Assembly (NCBI GenBank): GCA_029891345.1 | Contig: CM057000.1 | Location: 127,509,338-127,573,337 of the forward strand | DNA: 64,000 nt | Direction of reading: 5' to 3' | From: Dryococelus australis | Lineage: Eukaryota > Arthropoda > Insecta > Phasmatodea > Phasmatidae | In this document: one piece after another, positions 24,616-35,769 of the stretch | Numbering within the stretch: the first letter of the stretch is position 1 | Layout of the letters: each line of letters opens with the position of its first letter | Program-made: the position numbers and the translations under genes | The notes under the pieces: generated by a model | Seen by the model: the letters and a program-made list of their open reading frames with translations, nothing else | Told to the model about the DNA's origin: nothing | The model's database searches: none

Positions 24616-24905
24616 GAGATAGTGAAGGAATCGGATGCGGATCCTTATTCGTCGCGGATTAAAGAAGCGGACCGGGCCCCGAGGAGAGCGAAGGACCCGC
24701 CAGAAATGAGATTCACGTGCGTCGCGGATTGCCGACCTGAGGAGGGCAAGGGGCGTGAGACGACGCTGCGCTGTAGCGGAGCGACGAGGGATACCCGCAA
24801 CCCCTCGATGCCGGGATCGACGGGGAGGCCGCCGAATTGGCTTTGGAGGATTTGGTGCGACGTGCGCCGTGCAAGGTCTGGCTAAGTCTCCCCCATTCGA
24901 AGCTC
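24616..24905. other. GC-rich, CpG-rich segment
   Basis: About 290 bp sharply richer in GC and CpG than its surroundings, preceded by a purine-rich GAGAGAGA stretch. It contains an 87-codon plus frame (24622-24885) and overlapping frames on the other strand, so openness reflects base composition. No splice sites or domain are recognised. It could be an untranslated exon, a promoter-like CpG cluster or a retroelement fragment. Confidence 0.45.
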
Positions 24906-25579
24906 ACTATGCGGTCGCCTACCCGGCAGTATCCACTCCATCTTCCAATTTTCTTACAAATCTTCGTAATGGAAATGTATGACCAGAAATAAAAAAAATC
25001 AAAGCTAGACATGACATGGACGACTACTTAATGAATTTTTTTTTAATTCGTAGGGCTTCAAATATACCTGTATTTTCCCACGTGGACTGAAATTATTAAA
25101 TGATTAGATAATGTTTGATTACGGTTACAGATGTGACATTAATCATGTAAGAAAAATAAGTGAAATTTAGAAATAACTGTGAAAATGTTCCCCATGTCAT
25201 GACTAACTTGGTTTTTGAATATTGACTCCAAAAATTAAGTTAATGAGGAAAATACGAAAATCCAAGATATCAAGGATACGTCTCCCTTAAGTAGGGTGGT
25301 TCATTTATAGTGACAGCTAGACGATATTATACATTTGAAGATGATAGTGATAGGGTCTGCTAGAGCTTCCGGCACTGGTACTAGAATCTAATTATAATTT
25401 TAAACCGGTGTTTATTTAACAGATTTGAACATAATGCTGAACTTACTTAGTAGCTTAGTAGGTGCTATCCCAGTTGAAGCTTCTTTTTCTTAACATAAAC
25501 ATATTTTTGGTTGATATCCGCTTACAATACTGCAACCGAAGGAAATTATATTGAAGTTTTATATGGTATTAATTGTAAA
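24906..25579. other. AT-rich unassigned DNA
   Basis: No gene or repeat is recognised. Confidence 0.5.
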
Positions 25580-25619
25580 CTGTGTACTTTTTAAAGCCCT
25601 GCTTATGATCTACCAGTAT
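25580..25619 (+). mobile_element. MITE family A 5' fragment
   Basis: TGTACTTTTTAAAGCCCTGC followed by TTATGATCTACC matches the first 40 bp of family A inside the terminus. It stops where a family C copy begins, suggesting the C insertion or a deletion removed the rest. Confidence 0.55.
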
Positions 25620-25998
25620 CATCCATTCGCGGTTCTTCGCACTTTTTTTTAGTTAAACCTTTGAAAAATCACCCCATGTATAACGTCTTCCGTTGTTTTC
25701 TAAATACGCCATGTGTCACATGCGTTTTATACTAGTGTAAACATTCAAGTATAAACACTCTTATTCTGGTTTCAAATAAATTTTACTTTTACTCAATCTA
25801 TAAATTCTAATATTTCTTTAGGAACTTTTATGAATAAAATGCTGAGAGATAATAGCTGCGTTTGCAATGCCTAGTAAGAAAATTGGTATAATTTTCTATA
25901 CTTGGTTGAGCTTCGTATGTACGAGGCGAAGGAATATCCTGGAAGTAAATCGTTAGCAGGGCTTCAAAAAAGTTCGAAGTAACCGTGAATGGACTATG
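25620..25998 (+). mobile_element. MITE family C, complete copy
   Basis: About 380 bp. The left end is CATTCGCGGTTCTTCGCAC, then AACCTTTGAAAAATCACCCC and ATGTATAACGTCTTCCG. The right end is GAGGCGAAGGAATATCCTGG, then GTTCGAAGTAACCGTGAATG and GACTA. The 67-codon minus frame at 25828-26031 is a by-product of the element. Confidence 0.88.
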
Positions 25999-26248
25999 TA
26001 AACATTGTGTATTGTTCCACGATATGTACAATTAACCTTGCTACGAGGTTGTTCTCTTTACTCATGCCTCAGTAAAGTGAGAGTGCGAAATTATCACGAA
26101 ACTAAATATTTGACAAATATGGTGCTTCTTCCACATACGCGCATTATTAAACAGAAATGAATTCAAATAATCTCAATATTCATAAATATTTACCTGACTT
26201 TTAGTTTAACGTTAAGACGTTAAACTATTTTTTCTTTGAACTTACCTA

Positions 26249-26500
26249 GGGGCCACGGTGGTTTAGTGGCCAGACTACTTGCCTCTCACCTAGACGAACC
26301 GAGTTCGATTCCTGGCGAGGGCGGTCCCGTGTTTTCGCATGCTGGAGTCGTGCCGGTCGGCGGGTTTTCTCGGGGATCTCCCTTTTCCCCGCCCTTGCAT
26401 TCTGGCGCCGCTCCATCTGATCCATGCTCACCTCGTTTCATCCTCAACACTCAAGACCTTGATGTTACGAGTTTTCCAAATCTACCAACTCCACTCCGTG
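26249..26500 (+). mobile_element. tRNA-derived SINE, plus strand
   Basis: It begins GGGGCCACGGTGGTTTAGTG. The A box is TGGTTTAGTGGCC (about 26259-26271) and the B box GAGTTCGATTCC (26301-26312). A tRNA-unrelated body follows, with GGCGGGTTTTCTCGGGGATC and a C-rich stretch to about 26400. The 96-codon frame across it is SINE sequence read as protein. It ends close to the next family A MITE. Confidence 0.85.
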
Positions 26501-26505
26501 GATAT

Positions 26506-26932
26506 CGGCAATTCACAGTAAAATGAACACTTTTGAAAACCCTGCTTAAGATCTACTTGTATGCAAGTTGTGTATTCGTCCGTCCTATGTAATATTGCCA
26601 TTGTCACGGGCCTCATCATTTTATTAATGCGCCGGTCATGTGGAACTGTGAAATTGTTACAAAAGTTTAACATTTTACAAATCTGCTTATTTTTGTTCAC
26701 TTTCTTGCATTTAAAAAAATACCAAACGAGTAATAAATAAATTAATTTATCAAAAATGGTTACCTTACACTATTTATTCGACGTTAAGTACGGAACTACT
26801 TTCCCATCCATCGCTACAAACTTTAATGGGTGCATGTCACTCAGGGCGCCCGTTGAAATATATGCAGGTAGGGGCAGTGACTTTTTTCTAGTGCTGATAT
26901 CGAAAGCGTTCACTTTGTCGTGAACAGTCGTT
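26506..26932 (+). mobile_element. MITE family A
   Basis: About 425 bp. The left end CAATTCACAGTAAAATGAAC leads to GAAAACCCTGCTTAAGATC, GCCATTGTCACGGGCCTCAT, TTATTCGACGTTAAGTACGG and TATATGCAGGTAGGGGCAG. The right end is CACTTTGTCGTGAACAGTCG then TTA. This is one of the best preserved copies. Confidence 0.93.
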
Positions 26933-27015
26933 ACCATCTTTACTGGGCCGTTGAAATATATGCAGGTAGGGGGCAGTGACGTTATTTCATAGGTCAGTTT
27001 ACCGTGAATCGCTTA
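26931..27015 (+). mobile_element. Extra family A 3' end
   Basis: Directly after the full element, GTTACCATCTTTACTGGGCC, TATATGCAGGTAGGGGGCAG and TTTACCGTGAATCGCTTA repeat the last part of family A, giving a tandem partial copy. The first phrase coincides with the internal GTTACCAACTTTAATGGG of the full element, so unequal pairing at that phrase could have produced it. Confidence 0.8.
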
Positions 27016-27655
27016 TACACGTAAAGATTTTCGGTATTCAACTTTTCATGAAACTTCAGTAAATTTTGACTGTTTTCGAGAAGAATTGCGATTACAACGT
27101 ATCCTTCCGCCCACAACTGTTCTGTCTGTGAAGAAAACGATCTTTGTAAACGAAACTCCATGAATCCAATGACAGATATTGACTGACAACTACTATAGCT
27201 GGTTGCCATTCCCTCCTATTTTATTTTTGTTATTGCTACACAAGTTAAAATTCTGTTTATTTTATTGGTCGGGTGGGGAATTCTAGTTTATCGTCTTTCG
27301 TGAGACATTATATTTTTTTGCGGTTCTTCTTGTGAGTGTGTGGCAATTTGAACTTGCATTGTTTTTATGATGTGGTACAAAATTTTGTTTCTACGGAAAT
27401 AACATTCAATTTATATAATTCGAAAGTTGTGACTTCATCTAAAGAGCTAAATGAGATAAACATTTTGTTCGTACCGAAGCGAGAGAGAAATGCTGGACTT
27501 TTTATTGAAGTTTAACCATCACTTAAAATTTGTTGGATTTTTTAAAATACTGAATGTTCGCCAACAAATGATAATAAACACCGGAGTGCGGAAGATAAGT
27601 ACAATTGGAGCATATTACACTCAGGAACAAATTGTCCTACGTGCAAAGTAAACCT
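27016..27655. other. AT-rich unassigned DNA
   Basis: No gene is recognised. The 71-codon minus frame (26994-27209) has no known motif. Confidence 0.45.
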
Positions 27656-28255
27656 GCCAATGTGCAGGGGCGGGTACGCAACCTTATGTACGTGACATTG
27701 TAACAAGTCTGTGCGCAGTTCTGCGTGCATAATAACATCACTCAGTACCGTACGGTCGCAGTCTCGGAGGTGCCTCGTATCTACAGTTCCTGCAGGACGT
27801 GTTACCAGGAATACTTGGAGGAAGTTCCTCTAGATGCTTGTGAGGCGATGTGGTTTAAGCAGGACGAGGTCCCGCCTTATTTCGCCACTGCGGTTCGCCG
27901 GCACTTCCCTAACCGGTGTGTAGTTAGGGGAGGACCCACAGCATGGCCACCACGTTCACCTGACATCACACCACCTGACGTCTGGCTGTGGAGCCACATC
28001 AAATCGATGGCGTATGCCACACCACTTGACACGAGGGATGAACTCATTATGCCGGAAATCTTTGCAATTGTGGGTTGCAACATGCTTCAGCGCTGCTCCG
28101 CTTGTGAGGCCGACGGTGGCGCTTTGAACAGAGACATCAAACAGACACTCTGCCCCCATACATTCAGCCCAAATGTGCAAATAAAGTGTCATTTCATTGC
28201 ATTGCCTGTAGTATAGTTATTGTGATTGCCTACTCACCCCTGTGCATTTCCACTG
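27656..28255 (+). mobile_element. Internally deleted mariner-like transposon
   Basis: Inverted termini are visible. The left AATGTGCAGGGGCGGGTACG at about 27659 pairs with the right end which, read inverted, is AATGCACAGGGGTGAGTAGG at about 28249, both followed inward by CAA. Between them lies only the C-terminal part of a transposase, so the element is about 600 bp where autonomous relatives are usually above 1 kb. It cannot move by itself. Confidence 0.85.
27760..28216 (+). pseudogene. Mariner-like transposase, C-terminal relic
   Basis: The transposase cuts and rejoins DNA at the element's inverted ends using a DDE/D acidic triad. Only the C-terminal part of the RNase-H-like catalytic domain is encoded. 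WFKQDEVPPYF (near 27850) holds the second catalytic Asp. RSPDITPPDVWLW holds the third, with 37 residues between them (DD37D-type spacing). GGPTAWPPRSPD is typical of a widespread arthropod mariner-like family. The N-terminal helix-turn-helix and the first Asp are absent. Around 27785-27815 the family phrase FLQDVLP appears in a different frame from the downstream part, so there is also a frameshift. The open frame beginning at 27725 therefore does not start at a genuine Met. After MLQRC the C-terminus no longer follows the family well. Confidence 0.85.
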
Positions 28256-31200
28256 CCATTAGTGGGTTAACTATGGACGTTTGACTATTGATTCCTCAAT
28301 TAAATATGCTCCATTTATAGTTATCTACTCCACTCAGGTGTTTATTATTTTTTGTTCGTGAACATCCGGTATAATGAAATACACTAAAAGGGCGTCTATT
28401 TTGGCCACGTACATTTCAAAACCTTAAGCAAGAACAAAACGTGATAAATACGTCACTGCCAATGCCGGCGTGCGAAATGCTCGATGTAAACATTTCCAGC
28501 AAATTTTTCACACGTAAAATGGTTACATTTCCAATAAAATATATTAGGGCTAATAAAAAGCATTTTTTTCAAAGGCCAGAAACATTTCAAATATTGTGGA
28601 AAATATTATTTACAAAACATGCAAACATACTCTTCAATTCGTAATTCCAAAACACGTGGCGAGACTTGGATGATTACTTCAATTTTGTCGGCCACTAATA
28701 CGAAACAACCTATTTCCTGACTTATTCAATTAATAAATTCTTGAACTGTTTCTTGAAACGAACAAATGTAAACGTCATAACGTAAATGCTTTGTTACTCG
28801 CTCTTTATCGTCAAGGAAAGTGGCGGACCAAAGTACACAACAAACCCTTATACAAAGCTCCAGTCGATATTTCATTTCACTAAGTAGACTGTGCTTAAAG
28901 GGCATCTACAACAAACTAGGCTACATAATGGAATTAGCCAATACGAAAATAATTAACTGCATATATAACATTCCGACACCACAAGCTAGGAATTCTCCTA
29001 TTTAGATAAATTATGACGGAAGAGAGCTCAGAGGCTATGGCATTCACCGGGCGAGTGGAGAAGTTTTACGTAGACATAATGTTCCCATGCTCTACCGTAA
29101 TATTTCTAAATGTTTATAAAGCCCTTGCTCTGTAACTCACAAACTTGTAAATTGTTCTAAGAGCACAGTTTAAACCATAAATGTGATATATATCGTTCTA
29201 TTTCGGAATCATAGTTTTTAATATCGCATAAATATAGCAAAGATCGCCAACATAATACCACGCATCCGGCAACAATCATCAGCTGACACAGTACTTTGGA
29301 AATGCGCTCGTTTAAGGTTTACATGCTGTGCAGTTTGGTCACAACGTCTGTAAAAATTTACTAATGTTATATGAAACGTACAATGTCACACAGATTTTCC
29401 TGTGTCAGGCGTCTGGTAAAAATTCTGGTAGAGAAACGGTGATCTGTCGAAGTCACTGCGTGTCACTGGACAGCGCACAACGAAGCTACTCCGACACTGT
29501 TCCTAGCTATCAGACGACAAAAGGGTCCTCAATTTTGATTCTCCTATTTTGTTTTTCAGAACCAGTTAGCCTTGTGTGTGGACGTTCACATTTCCATCCC
29601 TCCCAAGGCAATATAATTGAGAAGTCCGGAAACCTCAAATGACAGAAAATCCAACAAGGCATCCCACTTCTTTTTTTGCAGCCATGATTAAATTTACCAT
29701 AATTTTCCTTCTCCTTCTCCCATGGGTTAGACATTTTCAGCCTGTCCCGGTGCCCTTTCGAGATTTTGCTGCATTTTCAAAACTCGTATTAATTGACTAA
29801 TGATAAATAAGGTCTATCTGAAGTAATGTCGATTTTTGTTTACCTTCTCAATTGCTTGGTATTTTCAGGAACTACTGAGATGGTATGTCAACTAAATATT
29901 GACAGTTTATAAAGCTCTGTGCTTACTTCTTGAAGTGAAGAGGCAATTACTCAGAATACGTCTGCGGAATATTTTTTTTCATAAAAATATGTACCTAGTG
30001 TTTTGAAGGAAAAAAAAAACTCCACCTTATTGTAGGAAGTTACGCATTAAAACCAATGACTTCGCAATTAAGCTAGTTATATCTGTATCGTTCATTAATT
30101 CAGCATTTTGATAGAAATATATAATAATAATAATTAACAATGCAAACGAAGTGACGTAACAGCTGACCAGTAAAATTAATATATTTTTTTAAGAAGTAAT
30201 ATTGGCGCATTGAGCTCAGGTAGATTTACACTTGAGCATATCGATTCAGGAACATATTATATATAAAAAAATTAACAAAAGGAAAAGTGTAACTCTTTTG
30301 GAAAACGGTAAACCTGTGTATTTATTACCTCAGTATATATCAAGTACATCATGAAAATGGTCCCGGTTCACCTCGATTCATCGTAAATAATAATTTATAT
30401 TTTCTTTCTTCTCATGTCAGCCAGGTAATTTATATTTCTGTGAGTGAAATTGCTTTTTCCGTTGTGGGAGATTTTGAAAAATATTCTAATTAAATTTTAA
30501 TTCATCTCTTAGTCTGCAGTAAGCTGGATGGGGGCTTGGTTGTAATATATTTCATGTATACAAATTTTGTTGTATTATTTGCGTCACAAAAATTGTGCTA
30601 TTATTAATAAAACTGTACGTTTTATTATTAGTGGACGTGAGTTTTCGAGGGTAGCAAAGAAGCTATGGCTGCCACTCCACTCCTTGTCCATATTTGAATA
30701 TTATTTTTCCTAAGCTTTTATATTAATGCTGCGTTTAGTAGTATGTTGATATAAGGTACACTGTAAAAATAAATCTAAATTTATACATAGAAATGTTTGG
30801 TATTTATACACTTATATATATATAATTTATTAAAACATTTACATTACGTGTAATTTTACACAAATATCCTTACGAATACAGAGATAATTACAAGTGTTTG
30901 GAGAAGATACATGAATGTAGGGCTTGGTAAAAATAATTTTTGTGTTAATTTTCACATTTTGAGGTATGTGTAAAAGTGCAAAAATTTAAACTGTGTATTT
31001 TTACTGCTACATTGTCGTTGTATAAAAACTCAATACACATCTTCCATTGCGTGGTATCACAATAATTATGTGTGCATAAATTTGCATTACATTCTGCAGA
31101 ATCTGCGATCTTGTAGTAGCATATACAATTTTCCTGTAATTTGACATTTTTATGCGTAATTTTCTAAAACCAGCAGAGTATTTATAATCTTACACCAATG

Positions 31201-32595
31201 TTACTAGGAATTCGTAGATAAATGCTAGTATTTATTTAGCACACATGACTGGTGGTAGGGAGAAGAACTACTTCAAGCTCAGTTTTCGTGTTCAAAAATA
31301 AAACTTTAATCCCGCTGATAGGATACGCTTTCTGTTTGCCTATAACTACGTATTCTATATCTAAGGTTATTCACATTTTTTTAGATATATTATATACCTT
31401 TGTTAACTACCAAGTAACGAAACGAAGAACAATGTTATGAAAATTGTAAAACTACACAACATCGTAAGTCAATTGAAATAACCCACATGTAAAAGCATTG
31501 ATACTGGCGATAAAATTACTTCGCAAAACAGAAAAAAACAAAAGGAAATTGTGTGTTTGCAGTGACAGTGAATTTGTCTTTTAGCTTTTGTGTAATGACA
31601 ATTGCGACGTCTGTGGAAATTAACTTGTAGACAAAAATACACGAATTTTACACTTTTCTTTCTGCTACATATCAATAGCAATTTTACAAATTTTCTATGT
31701 AAAATTATTAGTACAGTGTATATGTTATTTTATTAAATTTTGTTGGATAAATTTACTTGCACGCGTAATCGGATGTCACTGACTCTTTCTACAGAGAAAG
31801 TAAACTAACTTCCGGAAATAATAATTTCAAAAATCTATTCCCTTTTGTGATACAATCGTGCCTGAGGCCTAATTACTAAATTAATAAAACTATGCATGCA
31901 TTCACTCCACTTTAATTTATACACCAGTACGTCAAAGTTAAATTTTTTTAATGCACACCATTTAAAATAGATTTCATCATACTATCAGTATTAAATAATT
32001 TTATAAATCACTACGTTTTGATCAAAATTCACATTATTAATAAATATTACATTAATTATCCAATATCTAGTTAAACTTTTATTACTAACGAACATTACAG
32101 TATAGAGTTTTGTAGCGCAACAAATAAAATTGTTGAGAAATTGCGTCTTCCAAGCCTGTAGCCACGAAGTTTAATGTGGAACTCAATGATGAAAAATTTC
32201 TTCTCAATTCATTAATATCTAAAGATAACTGTTCCAAACAAAAAAAATATTTAACGCATTTTCTCAGAAAATATCGCCACATTTGGAATGTTCAAATTTT
32301 TTTTTTCAAGTGTTAATTTCAATGATAAATTTTCGAAATATACTATCAATCATAAAAGCTGGCAACATTTCTCAATGTGCCAGTTTTCTTAAGTAATGTT
32401 ACGTAGAACGACTTGCTGAAAACGGTTATCATTGAAATTGAAGCACCGAGAAGGGAGTTCTAAAACACTGGTTTCCCAGTTAAACTCGTCTTGATGGGCA
32501 GCTCTCAGGACTGAATAATCATTTTCGAGAGTGTAGGGGGGTTAACAAAATCTGCGATTGGTGAGCACAGAATTTTCCAGCTAAAAAACACAGAT
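28256..32595. other. Long AT-rich stretch, no gene recognised
   Basis: Over 4 kb without SINE, MITE or recognised exon. The longest frames (104 codons at 29328-29642 plus; 74 at 29510-29734 minus) lie in a mildly GC-richer patch and overlap each other. No domain is recognised. Confidence 0.45.
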
Positions 32596-32599
32596 GGCC

Positions 32600-33490
32600 T
32601 GTGTTCTTCGGAAATAGCCTGGCGGTTGTCGAGAGGCATTTGACGGATGCCTCCGAGCGTCAGCAGCTGCCGGCGGCTTGTCTCCCGACAAAACACCCTC
32701 TGACGAGTTTCTACCTCGGAGGAGGAAAGTCTTTCCCCGCTGAGGAGATTGAAACATTGAGGCCTCCATCACGGGACGACTATAGCGGGCCTCGTCCATT
32801 GTTCATGAAGACGCGCTGTCGCCGGCTGGCGCCGTGTCGCCAGCCCAACGACGAGGTTCTAAATTTATCATCAGCTCGCTAGCCTCATCCCCCCAATTCC
32901 TTTTTGAAAGGGACGTGAAGAGGGCTAAGGTCTTTTTTTTTTTTTTTATTCATCCGTCGCTTCGGCACTACCAGCGGGCCGTGTATCGACGGACATCGTC
33001 CGGCGCAGAAAAAAAGGTTTAGGGTTCGAACGGTTGTAACTGTGTGTAGATCTTCTCACAGTCATGCAGTATTCCTGTGGAAGAGCAACGCAGGGACATG
33101 TGTGCGAAGGAGGGTGGGGGGGGGGACGCGAGAACAGAAGGGGATACGGTTTGTAAAATATGCAGCTCAAGTGAATTACTCGCTCATGTCACCCTCTTTC
33201 CACCCCTCACCCCTTGCCATCACGCTGGGCAATGCTCCCGTGGCTTAAACGGCACCGGTTACTGGAGAGCGCGCACACACACGCACCTCTGGCACCAGCC
33301 ACTTTTTATTTTCGCGAACGATTTATTGTGCGAATCTGCGCGGGGTGGTAGCGGGGTCCGACCGGCTGGCCGACTAGCTTTGCGATTTTTGCCTGCAGCG
33401 ATGTCATCCGCCGAAGCTGCCTTCCGCGAGTGTCGCTTCGCGTGCACGGTTCCCACACTAGGTCGTGACTGGCCTGTGCGGTGAAAGTGA
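32600..33490. promoter_or_regulatory. CpG-rich island, possible promoter region
   Basis: About 900 bp distinctly richer in GC and CpG than the flanking several kilobases, interrupted by a T run at about 32932-32947 and a G run near 33116-33125. Frames are open on both strands (135 codons at 33077-33484 plus; 72 at 32581-32799 minus), as expected from composition. A short ATG frame at 33400-33483 ends in TGA. No domain is recognised. In genomes with sparse germline methylation such islands often mark promoters or first exons, but I see no TATA box or dependable initiator. Confidence 0.4.
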
Positions 33491-35600
33491 TTTATTTCGT
33501 GACTAAACTGGAATGAACTCTATTGAGCTATAATGCATCAGTTGTTACTTGGAACAACTATCACTGTTTAAAAACAGACACACGCTATAAAATGTTGCGC
33601 AGTTTTTGAAGACTACCATGGGAGCAGTTATACTCCTTATTGGACTTCTTAATTGGATCACGTATTATATACATGTTCGTTGTTAAGCACCAATGTTTAG
33701 AAAATGTGTGTTTTGTGTGTACAATATTTCGCTCACATAGTCCTTTTATGTCTACAAATATCGTTATTTAGGTATTTCTTTTCTTTTTCAAATGATTTCG
33801 TTATTCATTTCCACATTATTTTGTATCTCTTTATAAGTAGCGGAAATGTTCGGTTATTAACATTTACTCATTGCTTATGGCTGAACCTCTTTTTTAGTCA
33901 ATAAATATGACGGAAAAGGTTTAGTCAAGTTCGAAAAAAATTCGATCTCGTCTTTAGAATTAAAATTATTCAACAAGATACCAATACACATATTAGGCTT
34001 GTTCTTCCCTACAAACGTACAGTATTAATTAAAATTTTTTTAAAAATATTTATTAGATAACATCGTAAACACAAAAAAAAAATCAGGTGGTACTTTACCA
34101 CCGATATGATAATGATCATCTGGAGAGTTTCTGAGATATAATGGGGACCTATAACAATGTGTAACTTTGGCCGTAACATCGAAAGCAGACGATAGAAGCT
34201 ATCAACTAATGAATTAAATATATACACACGGTACTTCAGCACAGCAAGGTCGAGTTTAATCTTTTGAATCGTACAAGAGACATAACAAATTACTGTATCC
34301 GATAACCACCTCCATTAAAAAAAAAAAAAAAACCAAAGAATTAGTTATAAAATTTTAAGCAGTTTTTGGTAATGCGTAAATTCATTTTCTATTTAAAAAT
34401 GCATTCTTGTTGTATAAAACAATAGCAATATTATTTTGCCAAACTTGCAAATCTTGTGAGTACATTCCGTTAACCGATAGAAAAAGGTGCGTGGTTCCAG
34501 TTTATGACGTATTTCAATATGTCAGACAAAATATACTCTGATTCTGACTCTGATTCTAAACGCGCAATATGCACAGAAAGCATAAGAAGTTTTTTTATTC
34601 GAATATGTTAATGTTCCAGATGATGTTAAACACCAAACTAAAAAGTTTTTATGACGTACTTCTTGAAAATATCATATAACATAGGTGGTAAACTGTGGCA
34701 GAATATTTGCACCAAATTCAGTGATATTGGGTTTATTGATTCAGAAATATAACGGATTTGGAATAGGCTTTTACAGTAGGTACTATCGCACTATAAGTAA
34801 TAACCGTTAATTCTAATAAGCCGAAATTACTCCACTCATATCATAGTAGTATGTTAAATTGATGAGATTCGTTTCGATGGATCCATAAACATGATATTTT
34901 AAAACTCCGTGTGTAAGCTGCTGCTATCTTACTGTACAGAAGGAAGGAAAAACACACAAATACACTGCTCACAAAAAATTTAGCATAATCCCCGCTGGGA
35001 TCCGAAGAATGGGCATGTGAGCTTATTCAACTGACATGGACTTAATGGAGAATGTGTGGTCCTTCAGCAAGCGAGCGATCTCAAACCACGCACGACCACT
35101 AACGACCATTCAGGCCTTATGCAGCACCGAAAAAAAATATTTTGTAGCTGCCACAAAGTGGCACTAAAAACTTTAGTGGCCGCTAAAAACTTATTTTGGA
35201 TAGTGCGGGATCACACAATACAAGAAGCATTTCGCGCAAGATTTCGTACGAGAATGCCCACTAAATTGCATGCGAAACGAGTTCACTCGCAGATAAATAA
35301 GATGACTACTGTCTCGCATCAAAATTAGTTGATAGCGCTGGTGAGTACCAAACAGCCAAGGTATCTAAATACAAAACATGAAGTTGCTTACCTAAAGAAG
35401 GTATTTGTTTCAAAGCTATCCCTCCAGTATATAATAGTTATTATTTTACTCTCAGCGAACTGTCTAAACTTCAATCCACGCTTTAAAGTTATTTTCCAGC
35501 AATGTTTTATTTCCCTGTCTTCCTCTTCGCACACCTCAGATTATGATGTTCTTTTACTCTAGGGTCGAGTTTACAACAGGTCACATGACCACCATACAAG
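33491..35600. other. AT-rich unassigned DNA
   Basis: No gene is recognised. It includes an A run at 34318-34332 and a short CTGATT repeat near 34540-34557. Confidence 0.45.
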
Positions 35601-35620
35601 GACCAATAGGATCGCAACCT

Positions 35621-35725
35621 GCATCGCCTTGCACGAGAAAAATAGTACCTGCACTATCTGCTCGTCTCGTGCAAGATGCGCCTTGCACACGAACTTGTGC
35701 ATGACATGCTCGTGCAAGGTCGGCA
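35621..35725. repeat. Cluster of inverted GTGCAAG motifs
   Basis: CTTGCACGAGA at 35628-35638 pairs with TCTCGTGCAAG at 35665-35675, and GCATC flanks both arms. A second pair follows: CTTGCAC at 35682-35688 and GTGCAAG at 35712-35718. This could form adjacent hairpins or be the remnant of a TIR element. The identity is unknown. Confidence 0.8.
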
Positions 35726-35769
35726 TCTCACGCAAGATTTGCACTCAACCTTGTACCGTGTGATCCCTG

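Noticed and set aside
27725..28216. Intact 163-codon gene
   Set aside because: It is the C-terminal piece of a mariner-like transposase. Its Met is not the native start, and a frameshift precedes the conserved part.
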